This document shows, one piece after another, positions 17,708 through 25,864 of a stretch of 64,000 nt of DNA. The notes beneath the pieces were generated by a model. The model searched no databases and was not told the DNA's origin. It saw only the letters and a program-made list of their open reading frames with translations. Made by a program: the position numbers and the translations under genes. Numbering within the stretch: position 1 is the stretch's first letter; the number at the start of each line of letters is the position of its first letter. Source of the DNA: Methylobacterium terricola (GTDB lineage Bacteria > Pseudomonadota > Alphaproteobacteria > Rhizobiales > Beijerinckiaceae). The stretch covers positions 427,612-491,611 of the forward strand of contig NZ_VDDA01000004.1 of the NCBI RefSeq assembly GCF_006151805.1, given 5' to 3'.

Positions 17708-19495
17708 CTACTCGGCCGCCTCCAGCAGCCGCTCGCCGGCGAGGCCCTTCAGCGCCTCGGGGCCGCGGCGGGCGGTATAGGCCTGGAAGCTCTCCTCCGG
17801 GCCGGTGCGGTGGCTGAGGTAGTCGTTGAGCAGGGTCTCGACCCGGCCGGGGCAGTCCTCGGCCTTCACGGCCTTCCAGATCTCGGTGCCGATCTTGGCC
17901 GCCTCGCCGAAGCCGCCGCCGACCACGATGTCGTAGCCCTCGACGGTGTCGCCCTCCTCGCTCACCACCACCTTGGCGCCGATGAGCCCGATATCGCCGA
18001 TATAGTGCTGGGCGCAGGAATGGTGGCAGCCGGTGAGGTGGACGTTGACCGGCACGTCGAGCCCCGGCACCGCCGCCTCGACATGGTCGGCGATGAGCAG
18101 CGCGTGGCCCTTGGTGTCGGAGGCGGCGAACTTGCAGCCGCGGTTGCCGGTGCAGGCGACGAGGCCGGCGCGGATGCTCGATGCCTTGGTGGACAGGCCG
18201 AGCGCCGCGACGCGCGATTCGACCTCGGCCACCTTGTCGTCGGGCACGCCCGAGAACAGGAAGTTCTGCCACACGGTCAGGCGGATCTGCCCGTCGCCGC
18301 ATTCCTGGGCGATCTTGGCCAGCGCCCGCATCTGGTCGGTGGTCATCTTGCCGACCGGCAGCACCACGCCGATCCAGTTCAGGCCGGGCTGGACTTGGGC
18401 ATGCACGCCGACATGGGCGTAGCGGTCGAACCCGCCGCGGGGCTTCACATGGGCCGGATCGACCCGATCCAGCTTGCGGCCGAGCTTCTCCTCGACGGCG
18501 GCGAGGTACTTGTCGTAACCCCAGGCGTCGAGGACGTATTTCATCCGCGCCTTGTTGCGGTTGGTGCGGTCGCCGTTCTCGATGAAGACCCGCAGGATCG
18601 CGTCGGCGACGGCGTTGCACTCCCGCGGCCGCAGCACCACGCCGGTGTCGCGGGCGATGTCGCGGTGGCCGGTGATGCCGCCGAGGACGAGGCGCATCCA
18701 GAGCCCCGGCTCGACCGCCGCTCCTTCCGTCACCTCGACCGCCTGGAAGCCGATGTCGTTGGTCTCCTCGAGCACCGGCAGCACGCCGCCGCCGTCGAAG
18801 GCGACGTTGAACTTGCGCGGCAGGCCGTAGAGCGAGCGGTCGTTGAGGATGTGGTTGTGCCAGGACTTGGCGAGCGGGCGGGTGTCGAGCAGTTCCTGGG
18901 CGTCGATGCCGGCGGTCGGCGAGCCGGTGACGTTGCGGATGTTGTCGGCGCCGGTGCCCCGCGCCGTGAGGCCGAGATCGATCAGCCCGTCGAGGAAGGG
19001 CTGGCCGTGCTCGGGCGAGATCTCCCGCACCTGGAGGTTGGCGCGCGTCGTGACGTGGCTGTAGCCGCCGCCATGGGCATCGGCGAGGTCGGCGATGCCG
19101 GCGAACTGCCAGTGGTGCAGGATGCCGTTCGGGATCCGCAGCCGGCACATGTAGGAGTTCTGGGCCGGCGCGACCCAGAACAGGCCGTGATAGCGCCAGC
19201 GGAAATTGTCCTCGGGCTTCGGCGCCTTGCCGGTCGCGGCCTCGGCGATCAGCCGGTTGTGGCCGTCGAACGGGTTCTCGGCCCGCTTCCATTTCTCCTG
19301 CTCGGCCAGCTTGCCGCCGTTCTTCACGGTGCGGTCCTGCGCCTTGAGGTGGATCGCGTCCGGGCCGGTCGGCTCCGCGGGCGGGGCCGAGGCGGCGCCT
19401 CCGCCGGCGAGGCCGCCGGTCATGCGGATTGCGGCGATGCCGTGGGAGAAGCCTTCGAGGTAGCGCTTCTGCTCGGCGTTGAAGTCGTCGACCAT
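17708..19495 (-). CDS. nirA: NirA-type siroheme nitrite reductase
   Basis: Reduces nitrite to ammonium with six electrons, using siroheme coupled to a [4Fe-4S] cluster. The 595-residue protein has the two half-domain repeats of the nitrite/sulfite reductase family. The cluster ligands are in CTGNRGC (C448, C454) and GCHHSCAQHYIGDIGLIG (C490, C494), the CX5C...CX3C pattern. A sulfite reductase (CysI) would look similar. The nitrate transporter and nasA context favours nitrite. The ATG at 19495 has AAGGAG seven bases upstream. The longer open frame beyond it overlaps the next gene and is not coding. An N-terminal extension of about 90 residues precedes the conserved core. Confidence 0.92.
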   Translation of the reverse strand: MVDDFNAEQKRYLEGFSHGIAAIRMTGGLAGGGAASAPPAEPTGPDAIHLKAQDRTVKNGGKLAEQEKWKRAENPFDGHNRLIAEAATGKAPKPEDNFRWRYHGLFWVAPAQNSYMCRLRIPNGILHHWQFAGIADLADAHGGGYSHVTTRANLQVREISPEHGQPFLDGLIDLGLTARGTGADNIRNVTGSPTAGIDAQELLDTRPLAKSWHNHILNDRSLYGLPRKFNVAFDGGGVLPVLEETNDIGFQAVEVTEGAAVEPGLWMRLVLGGITGHRDIARDTGVVLRPRECNAVADAILRVFIENGDRTNRNKARMKYVLDAWGYDKYLAAVEEKLGRKLDRVDPAHVKPRGGFDRYAHVGVHAQVQPGLNWIGVVLPVGKMTTDQMRALAKIAQECGDGQIRLTVWQNFLFSGVPDDKVAEVESRVAALGLSTKASSIRAGLVACTGNRGCKFAASDTKGHALLIADHVEAAVPGLDVPVNVHLTGCHHSCAQHYIGDIGLIGAKVVVSEEGDTVEGYDIVVGGGFGEAAKIGTEIWKAVKAEDCPGRVETLLNDYLSHRTGPEESFQAYTARRGPEALKGLAGERLLEAAE

Positions 19496-19506
19496 CACGG
19501 GCTCCT

Positions 19507-20742
19507 TCACGCTGCGAGGGGTTGGGGGGCAGGAATTTCGGGGGAGACCGGGCGCCCGAACATCAGGTCGTCCCGGTCGTCGGGGCCGAGTGCGTCGCCG
19601 GTGCGGATCAGGGTCTTGCACCAGCCCTGCTCGGCGACGTCGCCGACGAAGACCGCGCCGATCAGCCGGTCGCCGTCGATCACGAGCTTGCGGTAGAGGC
19701 CGGTGGCCGGGTCGCTCCAGGTCACCGCCTCGGCACCCTCGGGCACGTCGACCGCACCGGCGGAGAAGACCGGCAGTCCCGAGACCTTCAGGCTCGTGGC
19801 GAGCGAGGTGCCGGCATAGGCCGCCTCGACGCCGCAGAGGTGGCGGGCCAGCACCTCGGCCTGCTCGTAGGCCGGCTCGACCAGGCCGTAGGTCTGGCCG
19901 CGATGCTCGGCGCATTCGCCGAGCGCGTAGATGCCCGGCACCGAGGTCGCCATCGTGTCGTTCACGCGGATGCCGCGGCCGACCTCGAGCCCGGCGCTGG
20001 CGGCGAGCGCGGTCGAGGGGCGGACGCCGACCGACATCACCACGAGATCGGCCGGCAGCACCGTGCCGTCGGAGAGAACCAGGCGCTCGACCTTGCCGTC
20101 GCCCTCGACCGCGGCGGTGTCGGCTTTCAGGATCACCCGGACGCCGCGGGCCTCCATCGCCTCGCGCACCAGGCTGGCCGCGGCGTGGTCGAGCTGGCGC
20201 TCCATCAGCCGGTCCATGACGTGCAGCAGCGTGGTGTCGACGCCGAGGCGGGCCAGGCCCACCGCCGCCTCGAGCCCGAGGAGCCCGCCGCCGATCACGA
20301 TGGCCTTCGCGCCCGTCACCGCCGCCCGGCGAATCGCCGCGACGTCGGCGAGGTCGCGGAAGGTGATGACGCCGGGCAGGTCCATGCCGGGTTTCGGCAG
20401 CCGGATCGGTACCGAGCCGACCGCCAGCACCAGCTTGTCGTAGGGCAGCACCAACCCCTCGCCGACCCGCACGATGCGCTCGGCGGTGTCGATCGCGGTG
20501 ACCGGCGCGCCGGTGACGAGCGTGATGCCGTGCTCGGCGTACCAGTCGAGTCCGCGGAAGGTGCAGGCCGCCTCGTCGACCTCGCCGCCCAGCAGCGACG
20601 ACAAGAGCACCCGGTTGTACGCCGCCACCGGCTCGGCCCCGACGCAGGTGACGTCGAAGCGGCCGGGGGCGGTTTCGGTCAGCCGCTCCAGGAAGCGGAG
20701 CGAGGCCATGCCGTTGCCGATGACGACGAGGCGATCAGACAT
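19507..20742 (-). CDS. FAD-dependent NAD(P)H oxidoreductase, NasC/NirB N-terminal type
   Basis: A 411-residue pyridine nucleotide-disulfide oxidoreductase-fold protein. The FAD dinucleotide loop VVIGNGMAS is at residues 6-14 and the second Rossmann loop AIVIGGGLLGLEAAVGLARL at about 149-168. The FAD-contact segment IYALGECAEH is near residue 271. It matches the N-terminal half of NADH-nitrite reductase NirB and the electron donor NasC, so it probably passes NADH electrons to the [2Fe-2S] domain of NasA. It lies 11 bases from nirA and seven from the transporter ATPase, within one operon. Confidence 0.88.
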   Translation of the reverse strand: MSDRLVVIGNGMASLRFLERLTETAPGRFDVTCVGAEPVAAYNRVLLSSLLGGEVDEAACTFRGLDWYAEHGITLVTGAPVTAIDTAERIVRVGEGLVLPYDKLVLAVGSVPIRLPKPGMDLPGVITFRDLADVAAIRRAAVTGAKAIVIGGGLLGLEAAVGLARLGVDTTLLHVMDRLMERQLDHAAASLVREAMEARGVRVILKADTAAVEGDGKVERLVLSDGTVLPADLVVMSVGVRPSTALAASAGLEVGRGIRVNDTMATSVPGIYALGECAEHRGQTYGLVEPAYEQAEVLARHLCGVEAAYAGTSLATSLKVSGLPVFSAGAVDVPEGAEAVTWSDPATGLYRKLVIDGDRLIGAVFVGDVAEQGWCKTLIRTGDALGPDDRDDLMFGRPVSPEIPAPQPLAA

Positions 20743-20749
20743 GGCGCGC

Positions 20750-21559
20750 TCAGGCCGCGATCGCGGGCTTGGCGTGGCGGGCGTAGAGGAATTCCAGCAC
20801 CTCGGCCCGGGCGTGGGTGTAGGTCGGGTCCTCGACCAGCTCGAGGCGCTTGCGCGGCCGGGAAAGCGGCACCGACAGCACCTCGCCGATCGTGGCCGAC
20901 GGCCCGTTCGTCATCATCACGATCCGGTCCGAGAGCAGCACCGCCTCGTCGACGTCGTGGGTGATCATGATGACGGTGTTCCTCAGCCGCAGGTGGATCT
21001 CCATCAGCTGGTCCTGGAGATGCGCCCGGGTCAGCGCGTCGAGGGCGCCGAACGGCTCGTCCATCAGGAGCACCTTCGGCTCCATGGCGAGTGCCCGGGC
21101 GATGCCGACGCGCTGCTTCATGCCGCCGGAGATCTCGTGCGGCCGCTTCTCGGCGGCGTGGGTCATGTTGACGAGGGCGAGATTGTGCTCGATCCAGTCG
21201 CGGCGCTCCGCCCGGCTCTTCTTCGCCTTCAGCACCTTGTCGACGGCGAGCGCGACGTTCTCGCGCACCGTGAGCCAGGGCAGGAGCGAGTGGTTCTGGA
21301 ACACCACCGCCCGCTCCGGCCCGGGGCTGTTGACCTCCTTGTCGTCGAGGAGGACGCAGCCGGTCGAGGCCTTGAGCAGGCCCGCCACGATGTTGAGCAC
21401 CGTCGACTTGCCGCAGCCGGAATGGCCGATCAGCGAGACGAACTCGCCCTTCTCGATCTTCAGGTTGACGTCGCGCAAAACCTCCGTGGTGCGCCCGCCG
21501 CGGGTGAAGCTGATGCCGACCTGTTCGAGGCTGAGATGGGTCACGTTGGGAGTGGTCAT
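20750..21559 (-). CDS. nrtD: Nitrate ABC transporter ATP-binding protein
   Basis: A 269-residue ATPase energising nitrate/nitrite uptake at the inner membrane. Walker A GHSGCGKST lies near residues 45-53, the signature ISGGMKQRVGIARAL near 145, Walker B VLLMDEPFGALDA near 165 and the switch His in MITHDVDEAVLL near 200. The NrtD/SsuB-like lineage fits the neighbouring NrtA and NrtB. It lacks the NrtA-like regulatory extension of cyanobacterial NrtC. A 12-base gap separates it from nrtB. Confidence 0.92.
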   Translation of the reverse strand: MTTPNVTHLSLEQVGISFTRGGRTTEVLRDVNLKIEKGEFVSLIGHSGCGKSTVLNIVAGLLKASTGCVLLDDKEVNSPGPERAVVFQNHSLLPWLTVRENVALAVDKVLKAKKSRAERRDWIEHNLALVNMTHAAEKRPHEISGGMKQRVGIARALAMEPKVLLMDEPFGALDALTRAHLQDQLMEIHLRLRNTVIMITHDVDEAVLLSDRIVMMTNGPSATIGEVLSVPLSRPRKRLELVEDPTYTHARAEVLEFLYARHAKPAIAA

Positions 21560-21571
21560 CGGGGGCCTCCC

Positions 21572-22435
21572 TCAGGCCGTGGCGGTGCCGCGGGTGACGA
21601 GGTGGCCGAGGCCGGCGACGAGGCGGTCGAGCACGAAGCCGATCACCCCGACATAGACCAGGGCCACGATGATCTCGCTGATGTGCGAGGAGTTCCAGGC
21701 ATCCCAGATGAAGAAGCCGATGCCGACGCCGCCGATCAGCATCTCCGCCGCCACGATGGCGAGCCAGGACAGGCCGACGCCGATGCGCAGGCCGGTGAAG
21801 ATGTACGGCGCCGCCGAGGGCAGCATCACCTTGCCGAAGAACTCGAAGGCGTTGAGGCGCAGGACCGCGGCGACGTTGCGGTAATCCTGCGGGATGTTGC
21901 GGATGCCGACCGCGGTGTTGATGATGATCGGCCAGATCGAGGTGATGAAGATCACGAAGATCGCCGAGGGCTGGCCGTCGCGGAAGGCGGCGAGCGACAG
22001 CGGCAGCCAGGCGAGCGGCGGGATGGTGCGCAGGACCTGGAAGATCGGGTCGAGGCCGCGCATCGCCCATTCGGACTGGCCGACGAGCGTCCCGAGCAGC
22101 ACGCCGGCCACCACCGCCAGGGCGAAGCCCAGCGCCACGCGCTGGAGGCTGGCGGTGATGTGCCAGAACAGCCCCTTGTCGGTGCCGCCATTGTCGTAGA
22201 ACGGGTGGGCGATGATGTCCCACGCCTCCGTCACCACCCGCGAGGGCGGCGGCAGGCCGGCGCCGGGGCGCTGGCACAACACCTCCCAGAGCAGCAGGAA
22301 CACCGCCAGCACCACGAGCGGCGGCACGATCCGGAGCGCCAGACCTTTGACGGCGGCGCGGGTGACGAGGGGCGCGCGGGCCCCCTCGGCTTTGGCGGCG
22401 CCGACGCGCCCGATGCTTAATCCGAGGGCCATCAC
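21572..22435 (-). CDS. nrtB: Nitrate ABC transporter permease
   Basis: A 287-residue inner membrane permease with about six helices. The cytoplasmic coupling EAA-type loop is in QDYRNVAAVLRLNAFEFFGK near residues 180-200, preceded by FVIFITSIWPIIINTAVGI. It belongs to the NrtB/SsuC/TauC family. Its start overlaps the nrtA stop by four bases (ATGA), so the two are translationally coupled. Confidence 0.93.
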   Translation of the reverse strand: MMALGLSIGRVGAAKAEGARAPLVTRAAVKGLALRIVPPLVVLAVFLLLWEVLCQRPGAGLPPPSRVVTEAWDIIAHPFYDNGGTDKGLFWHITASLQRVALGFALAVVAGVLLGTLVGQSEWAMRGLDPIFQVLRTIPPLAWLPLSLAAFRDGQPSAIFVIFITSIWPIIINTAVGIRNIPQDYRNVAAVLRLNAFEFFGKVMLPSAAPYIFTGLRIGVGLSWLAIVAAEMLIGGVGIGFFIWDAWNSSHISEIIVALVYVGVIGFVLDRLVAGLGHLVTRGTATA

Positions 22436-23718
22436 GCCACCTTCTTGATGCCGAGGCTGTTGAGGTACGCGGCGGGATCCGCCGGATCGAAGACCTTGCC
22501 GTCGAAGAAGGTCTCCTTGCCGCGGGAGGTCGAGGCCGGGGCGGTGACGCCCATGCCCTTCGCCACCTCGCGCCAGATGTCCTCGCGGTTGACCTTCTCG
22601 ATCAGCGCCTTTGCGTCGGTCTGGGGATCGAACTTGCCCCAGCGGATGTCCTCGGTGATGAACCAGAGATCGTGCGACTTGTACGGGTACGACGCGTTGT
22701 CGGCCCAGTACTTCATGATGTGCGGGCTGTTCGCGACCTTGCGGCCGTCGCCGTAATCGAACTCACCCTTCATCCGCTTGACGACGTCGGTGGCCGGGAC
22801 GTTGATCCACTGGCGCTTGGCGACGATGCCGGCGAGCTCGTCGCGGTTCTCCGGCTTGTCGCACCATTGCTGCGCCTCCATGACGGCGGCGAGCAGGGCC
22901 TTGGCGGCGTTCGGGTACTTGTCGACCCAGGCGGCGCGCATGCCGAGCGCCTTCTCCGGGTGGTCCTTCCACAATTCGCCGGTGGTCAGCGCGGTGTAGC
23001 CGATGCCCTGCGTGATCAGCTGCTCGTTCCACGGCTCGCAGACGCAGAAGCAGTCCATCGTGCCGACCTTCATGTTCGCCACCATCTGGGGCGGCGGCAC
23101 GACGATGGTCTCGATGTCCTTGTCGGGATCGATGCCGCCGGCGGCGAGCCAGTAGCGGATCCAGAGGTCGTGGGTGCCGCCCGGGAAGGTCATGGCGGCC
23201 TTGACCGACTTGCCCGACGCCTTCTTGCGCTCCAAGGCCGCCTTGAAGGGCTTCGCGTCGAGGGCGACCTTGTCGCCCATATGTTCCTTGGCGACCGAGA
23301 TGCACTGACCCGCGAGGTTGAGCCGGGCCAGGATGTACATCGGGACGGGGACGTTGTTCTGCGTCACCCGGCCGGCGCTGATCAGGTACGGCATCGGGGT
23401 CAGGATGTGGGCCCCGTCGATGCCGTTGCCCTCGGATCCCAGCACCAGGTTGTCCCGGGTGGTGCCCCAGGAGGCCTGCTTCAACACCTCGACGTCGGGC
23501 ATCCCGTGCTTGGCGAAGATGCCCTTCTCCTTGGCGACGAAGAGGGGAGCGGCGTCGGTGAGCGCGATGAAGCCGAGCTTGGCACCCTTCACCTCGGGCC
23601 CGGCTCCTTGCGCGAAGGCGCCGCCCGGCAGGGCGACGCGGCTGGCCGCCGCCAGCGACAGGGCGCCGGCCGCCCCCTGGAGGAGGCCGCGACGCGTGGT
23701 GTGCTCAACGCTGCTCAT
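22432..23718 (-). CDS. nrtA: Nitrate ABC transporter substrate-binding protein
   Basis: A 428-residue periplasmic nitrate/nitrite receptor and first gene of the operon. The N-terminus (TTRRGLLQGAAGALSLAAAS) is a twin-arginine-type signal. The mature part has LGFIALTDAAPLFVAKEKG and the NrtA-characteristic FCVCEPWNEQLI and WGKFDP segments. GGAG lies five bases before the ATG at 23718. The 165-base leader carries tandem ANTAR-type hairpins and a terminator, and a sigma-54 promoter lies at 23894-23909, so the gene is likely controlled by nitrogen status and by nitrate through NasT. Confidence 0.94.
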   Translation of the reverse strand: MSSVEHTTRRGLLQGAAGALSLAAASRVALPGGAFAQGAGPEVKGAKLGFIALTDAAPLFVAKEKGIFAKHGMPDVEVLKQASWGTTRDNLVLGSEGNGIDGAHILTPMPYLISAGRVTQNNVPVPMYILARLNLAGQCISVAKEHMGDKVALDAKPFKAALERKKASGKSVKAAMTFPGGTHDLWIRYWLAAGGIDPDKDIETIVVPPPQMVANMKVGTMDCFCVCEPWNEQLITQGIGYTALTTGELWKDHPEKALGMRAAWVDKYPNAAKALLAAVMEAQQWCDKPENRDELAGIVAKRQWINVPATDVVKRMKGEFDYGDGRKVANSPHIMKYWADNASYPYKSHDLWFITEDIRWGKFDPQTDAKALIEKVNREDIWREVAKGMGVTAPASTSRGKETFFDGKVFDPADPAAYLNSLGIKKVA

Positions 23719-23775
23719 CGATACTCCGCCCTCAAAGCCCCGCGCCGTGACGGCGCGCGATCCGGTGCCGAACGC

Positions 23776-23845
23776 AAAAAACCGCTGCCCAAGGTCTTCC
23801 GCCGGCCGCGCAGATGCGGGCCCACAGGGGAACTCGGGTCAGCGG
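23776..23845 (-). terminator. Intrinsic terminator in the nrtA leader, overlapping the second ANTAR hairpin
   Basis: On the leftward strand CCGCTGACCC (23845-23836) can pair with GGGCAGCGG (23790-23782), nine base pairs with one bulged A, and the 3' arm is followed at once by six U residues (23781-23776). The 5' arm shares GCTGAC with the 3' side of the second hexaloop hairpin (23843-23838), so the two structures are mutually exclusive. This is the attenuator layout expected for an ANTAR antiterminator. Confidence 0.82.
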
Positions 23846-23880
23846 CTCTGCTGACGGTCGGTGCCCGTCGACGCTGACGG
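23838..23880 (-). promoter_or_regulatory. Tandem hexaloop hairpins: predicted ANTAR (NasT) antitermination target
   Basis: Hairpin 1 is CCGTC-[AGCGTC]-GACGG (23880-23865). Hairpin 2 is GTCAGC-[AGAGCC]-GCTGAC (23855-23838). Both stems pair perfectly and both loops are six bases with A at position 1 and G at position 4, the established ANTAR recognition pattern. A nine-base linker separates them. NasT, the ANTAR protein, is encoded at 26863-27507. Its binding would hold hairpin 2 and block the overlapping terminator, letting transcription reach nrtA when nitrate frees NasT from NasS. Confidence 0.85.
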
Positions 23881-23893
23881 ACAGGGGAGGAGG

Positions 23894-23909
23894 AGCAGGT
23901 TCCGTGCCA
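23894..23909 (-). promoter_or_regulatory. Sigma-54 (RpoN) promoter of the nrt-nir-nas operon
   Basis: The leftward strand reads TGGCACG-GAAC-CTGCT. It has the invariant GG-N10-GC spacing and differs from the TGGCACG-N4-TTGCW consensus at one base. The predicted start point is near 23883, three bases before the first ANTAR-type hairpin. RpoN dependence implies an activator such as NtrC and control by nitrogen status. Confidence 0.75.
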
Positions 23910-23924
23910 ACTGCCTCGTGGGCC

Positions 23925-23937
23925 AATCAAGTGGTTG
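23925..23937 (-). promoter_or_regulatory. IHF binding-site consensus upstream of the sigma-54 promoter
   Basis: AATCAAGTGGTTG on the plus strand matches WATCAANNNNTTR at every fixed position. It lies at about -42 to -55 relative to the predicted start, where IHF normally bends DNA to bring a sigma-54 activator to the polymerase. No convincing NtrC dyad was found further upstream (23940-24134). Confidence 0.6.
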
Positions 23938-24134
23938 AAATTGGTATCATTCGCAGCTTGGCCGGAATGCCCAGGATAGCGGCTGGGCCGGCGGGTGCGA
24001 TGCACAAAAGGTAGGCTGGACGGGTGGGGAAATGGGCAGCCGTGCCGTGATCGGGGATAGCGCCCGCTCTTCGGGCAATGCCCGTCAGCAAGCCCGGGCG
24101 TGGGGCCGCTTGCGTCCCGGTCCCGGCGGCTCCG

Positions 24135-25076
24135 TCACGGCCGGGCCGCGGGCGCTCGGCATCGTTCGCGAGGATGCCGCGTCGACGGCGTCGCGTCGCC
24201 CGACGACGGGTGTGCCCGTCCTGGCGCCCTTCCCTTCGGCCGCTCCCTCAGGGTCGGAGCGAGGTACCAGACGACGGCGGCCAGAACGATCACGCCGCCC
24301 AGCAGCGCGCCCGGGCTGGGATCCTCGGACATCACGATCCACACCCAGAGGGGCCCGAGCACCACGTCGAGAAGGCCGATCAGCGCCGCCTCGGTCGACG
24401 GGATGTGACGGCTGCCCAGCAGGAACAGCAGGAAAGAGAGCGCCGTCGTCAGGATGCCCAGGGCGGCGAGAAGCGCCAGGGTGGTCAGGCCCGGCACGGG
24501 ACCCGACGACAGGGGCAGGGCCACCAGCACGCACCAGAATGCCGCGACCGCGTTGACCCGGACGAGATCGATCCGCTCGAAGCGGCGCGCCAGGATCAGA
24601 AGCCCGGCGAAGGCGACCGTCATCACGACCGCGAGCCCGTTCCCGGCCACATCGTCGACGCGCATCGACTGACCGGCGACCGCCAGGACTCCGGTCAGGG
24701 ACACCGCGCTCGCGATCACGATCCGCCGCGACGAGCGTTCGCCCAGCAGCAGCCACGCCAGCCCCGCCGTGGCAAAGGGGAGCGTCGCGTAGACGATCAG
24801 GACGTTGGCGACGCTCGTCAGGGTGAGCGACGCGGCATAGGCGGCCATCGTGACGGCGGCCAGAACCGACGCGCCGAGACCGACCCACCCGAATGTGGCG
24901 TCGCGGGCGGGTCGGAGGATCGAGAGCGCCAGAAGGGCGAGGCCGGCGAACACCGAGCGCCACGCGATCAGGTCCCAGACCGGCAGATCGATCAGGCGCA
25001 CGAACAGCCCGGCGAGGCTCCAGAGGAACGTCGCGGCCGTCACGAGGACGAGCCCGTACCGGCGTCGGTGATCCAT
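24135..25076 (-). CDS. EamA/DMT-family transporter
   Basis: A 313-residue inner membrane protein of the drug/metabolite transporter superfamily with about ten helices in two EamA repeats (first VTAATFLWSLAGLFVRLI, second beginning near GVLAVAGQSM). The last 35 residues form a hydrophilic Arg/Pro-rich tail. The substrate is unknown; family members export amino acids, nucleosides or drugs. The ATG at 25076 has GAGGG nine bases upstream; a GTG at 25082 is an alternative. It is divergent from a TetR regulator with two matching operator-like sites between them, so it is probably the target of that repressor. Confidence 0.9.
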   Translation of the reverse strand: MDHRRRYGLVLVTAATFLWSLAGLFVRLIDLPVWDLIAWRSVFAGLALLALSILRPARDATFGWVGLGASVLAAVTMAAYAASLTLTSVANVLIVYATLPFATAGLAWLLLGERSSRRIVIASAVSLTGVLAVAGQSMRVDDVAGNGLAVVMTVAFAGLLILARRFERIDLVRVNAVAAFWCVLVALPLSSGPVPGLTTLALLAALGILTTALSFLLFLLGSRHIPSTEAALIGLLDVVLGPLWVWIVMSEDPSPGALLGGVIVLAAVVWYLAPTLRERPKGRAPGRAHPSSGDATPSTRHPRERCRAPAARP

Positions 25077-25105
25077 GCCCACATTCCCTCAAGCGTCGAC
25101 GATTA

Positions 25106-25119
25106 AGACGACCGGTCTA
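25106..25119. promoter_or_regulatory. TetR-type operator copy 1
   Basis: AGACGACCGGTCTA: AGAC and GTCT arms around a five-base centre, in the divergent EamA/tetR promoter region. The same 14-mer recurs with one change 34 bases downstream. Confidence 0.65.
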
Positions 25120-25139
25120 CTTGTAGCGTTGACGCGTCG

Positions 25140-25153
25140 AGACGACCAGTCTA
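25140..25153. promoter_or_regulatory. TetR-type operator copy 2
   Basis: AGACGACCAGTCTA, identical to copy 1 except for one central base, 12 bases before the tetR start codon. Binding here would repress tetR, and binding to both copies would cover both divergent promoters. Confidence 0.65.
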
Positions 25154-25164
25154 ATTTTTGCGCC

Positions 25165-25758
25165 ATGGCACGACGAGACACGCGCGACCTCCTGATCGCG
25201 GAGGGCCTCAAGGCCTTCCTCGCCCGCGGCTATGAGGGGATCGGCATCCAGCCCATCCTGTCCGGGGCGGGCGTTCCGAAGGGATCCTTCTACAACTTCT
25301 TCCCGAGCAAGGAGGCCTACGCGCTCGAGGTCATCGACGCCTACGCGGCGCGCTACGAGGCCTTCCGGCTTGCCTGCTTCGCAACGGACGGCCCACCCCT
25401 GCGACGCCTGCGGCATTACTTCGAGGCGCTGGAGGCGGAGATGGCCGAGGCCGGCGAGACCGGCGGATGCCTCTACGGCGTCCTGGCCCAGACCAGTGCG
25501 CCGCACAGCGAGGCGCTTCGCTCACGGCTGAAGGCGGCCTTCGCCCACTGGCGCGCCCAGATCGCCGATCTCCTCGAGACCGCGAAGGCGGCTGGCGAGC
25601 TGGCGCCCGCGACCGAATCCGTCGCGCTCGCGGACGCCATCATCGACGCCTACGAGGGCGCCGCCGTACGCGCGCGGGCGGAGGGTGACACGGCTCCGAT
25701 GCGACGCTTTCGTCGAGTGACGATGGAAGCGCTCCTGTCGGCCGCCACGATGCCTTGA
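25165..25758 (+). CDS. TetR/AcrR-family regulator
   Basis: A 197-residue repressor. Residues 1-50 form the DNA-binding domain (LIAEGLKAFLARGYEGIGIQ followed by KGSFYNFFPSKEAYALEVID), of the subgroup that includes AcuR, NemR and YxaF. The C-terminal ligand-binding domain holds a GGCLYGVLAQ segment with a cysteine at about residue 105 that could sense electrophiles as in NemR (inference). The ATG at 25165 follows the second of two operator-like repeats, so autorepression and control of the divergent EamA exporter are likely. Confidence 0.92.
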   Translation: MARRDTRDLLIAEGLKAFLARGYEGIGIQPILSGAGVPKGSFYNFFPSKEAYALEVIDAYAARYEAFRLACFATDGPPLRRLRHYFEALEAEMAEAGETGGCLYGVLAQTSAPHSEALRSRLKAAFAHWRAQIADLLETAKAAGELAPATESVALADAIIDAYEGAAVRARAEGDTAPMRRFRRVTMEALLSAATMP

Positions 25759-25864
25759 GCACGATCCCATCGACGACCTGACCGCAACCCGCTGCGCAGA
25801 CGGCAGCGGAATGGATGGGGGTCCTATGAATTAGGTTCTCTTGGCTACGGGATTGCGGACCGGC

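Noticed and set aside
23994..24005. GTGCGATGCAC as an NtrC site upstream of the sigma-54 promoter
   Set aside because: The half-sites are in the opposite order to the GCAC-N7-GTGC pattern and too close together.
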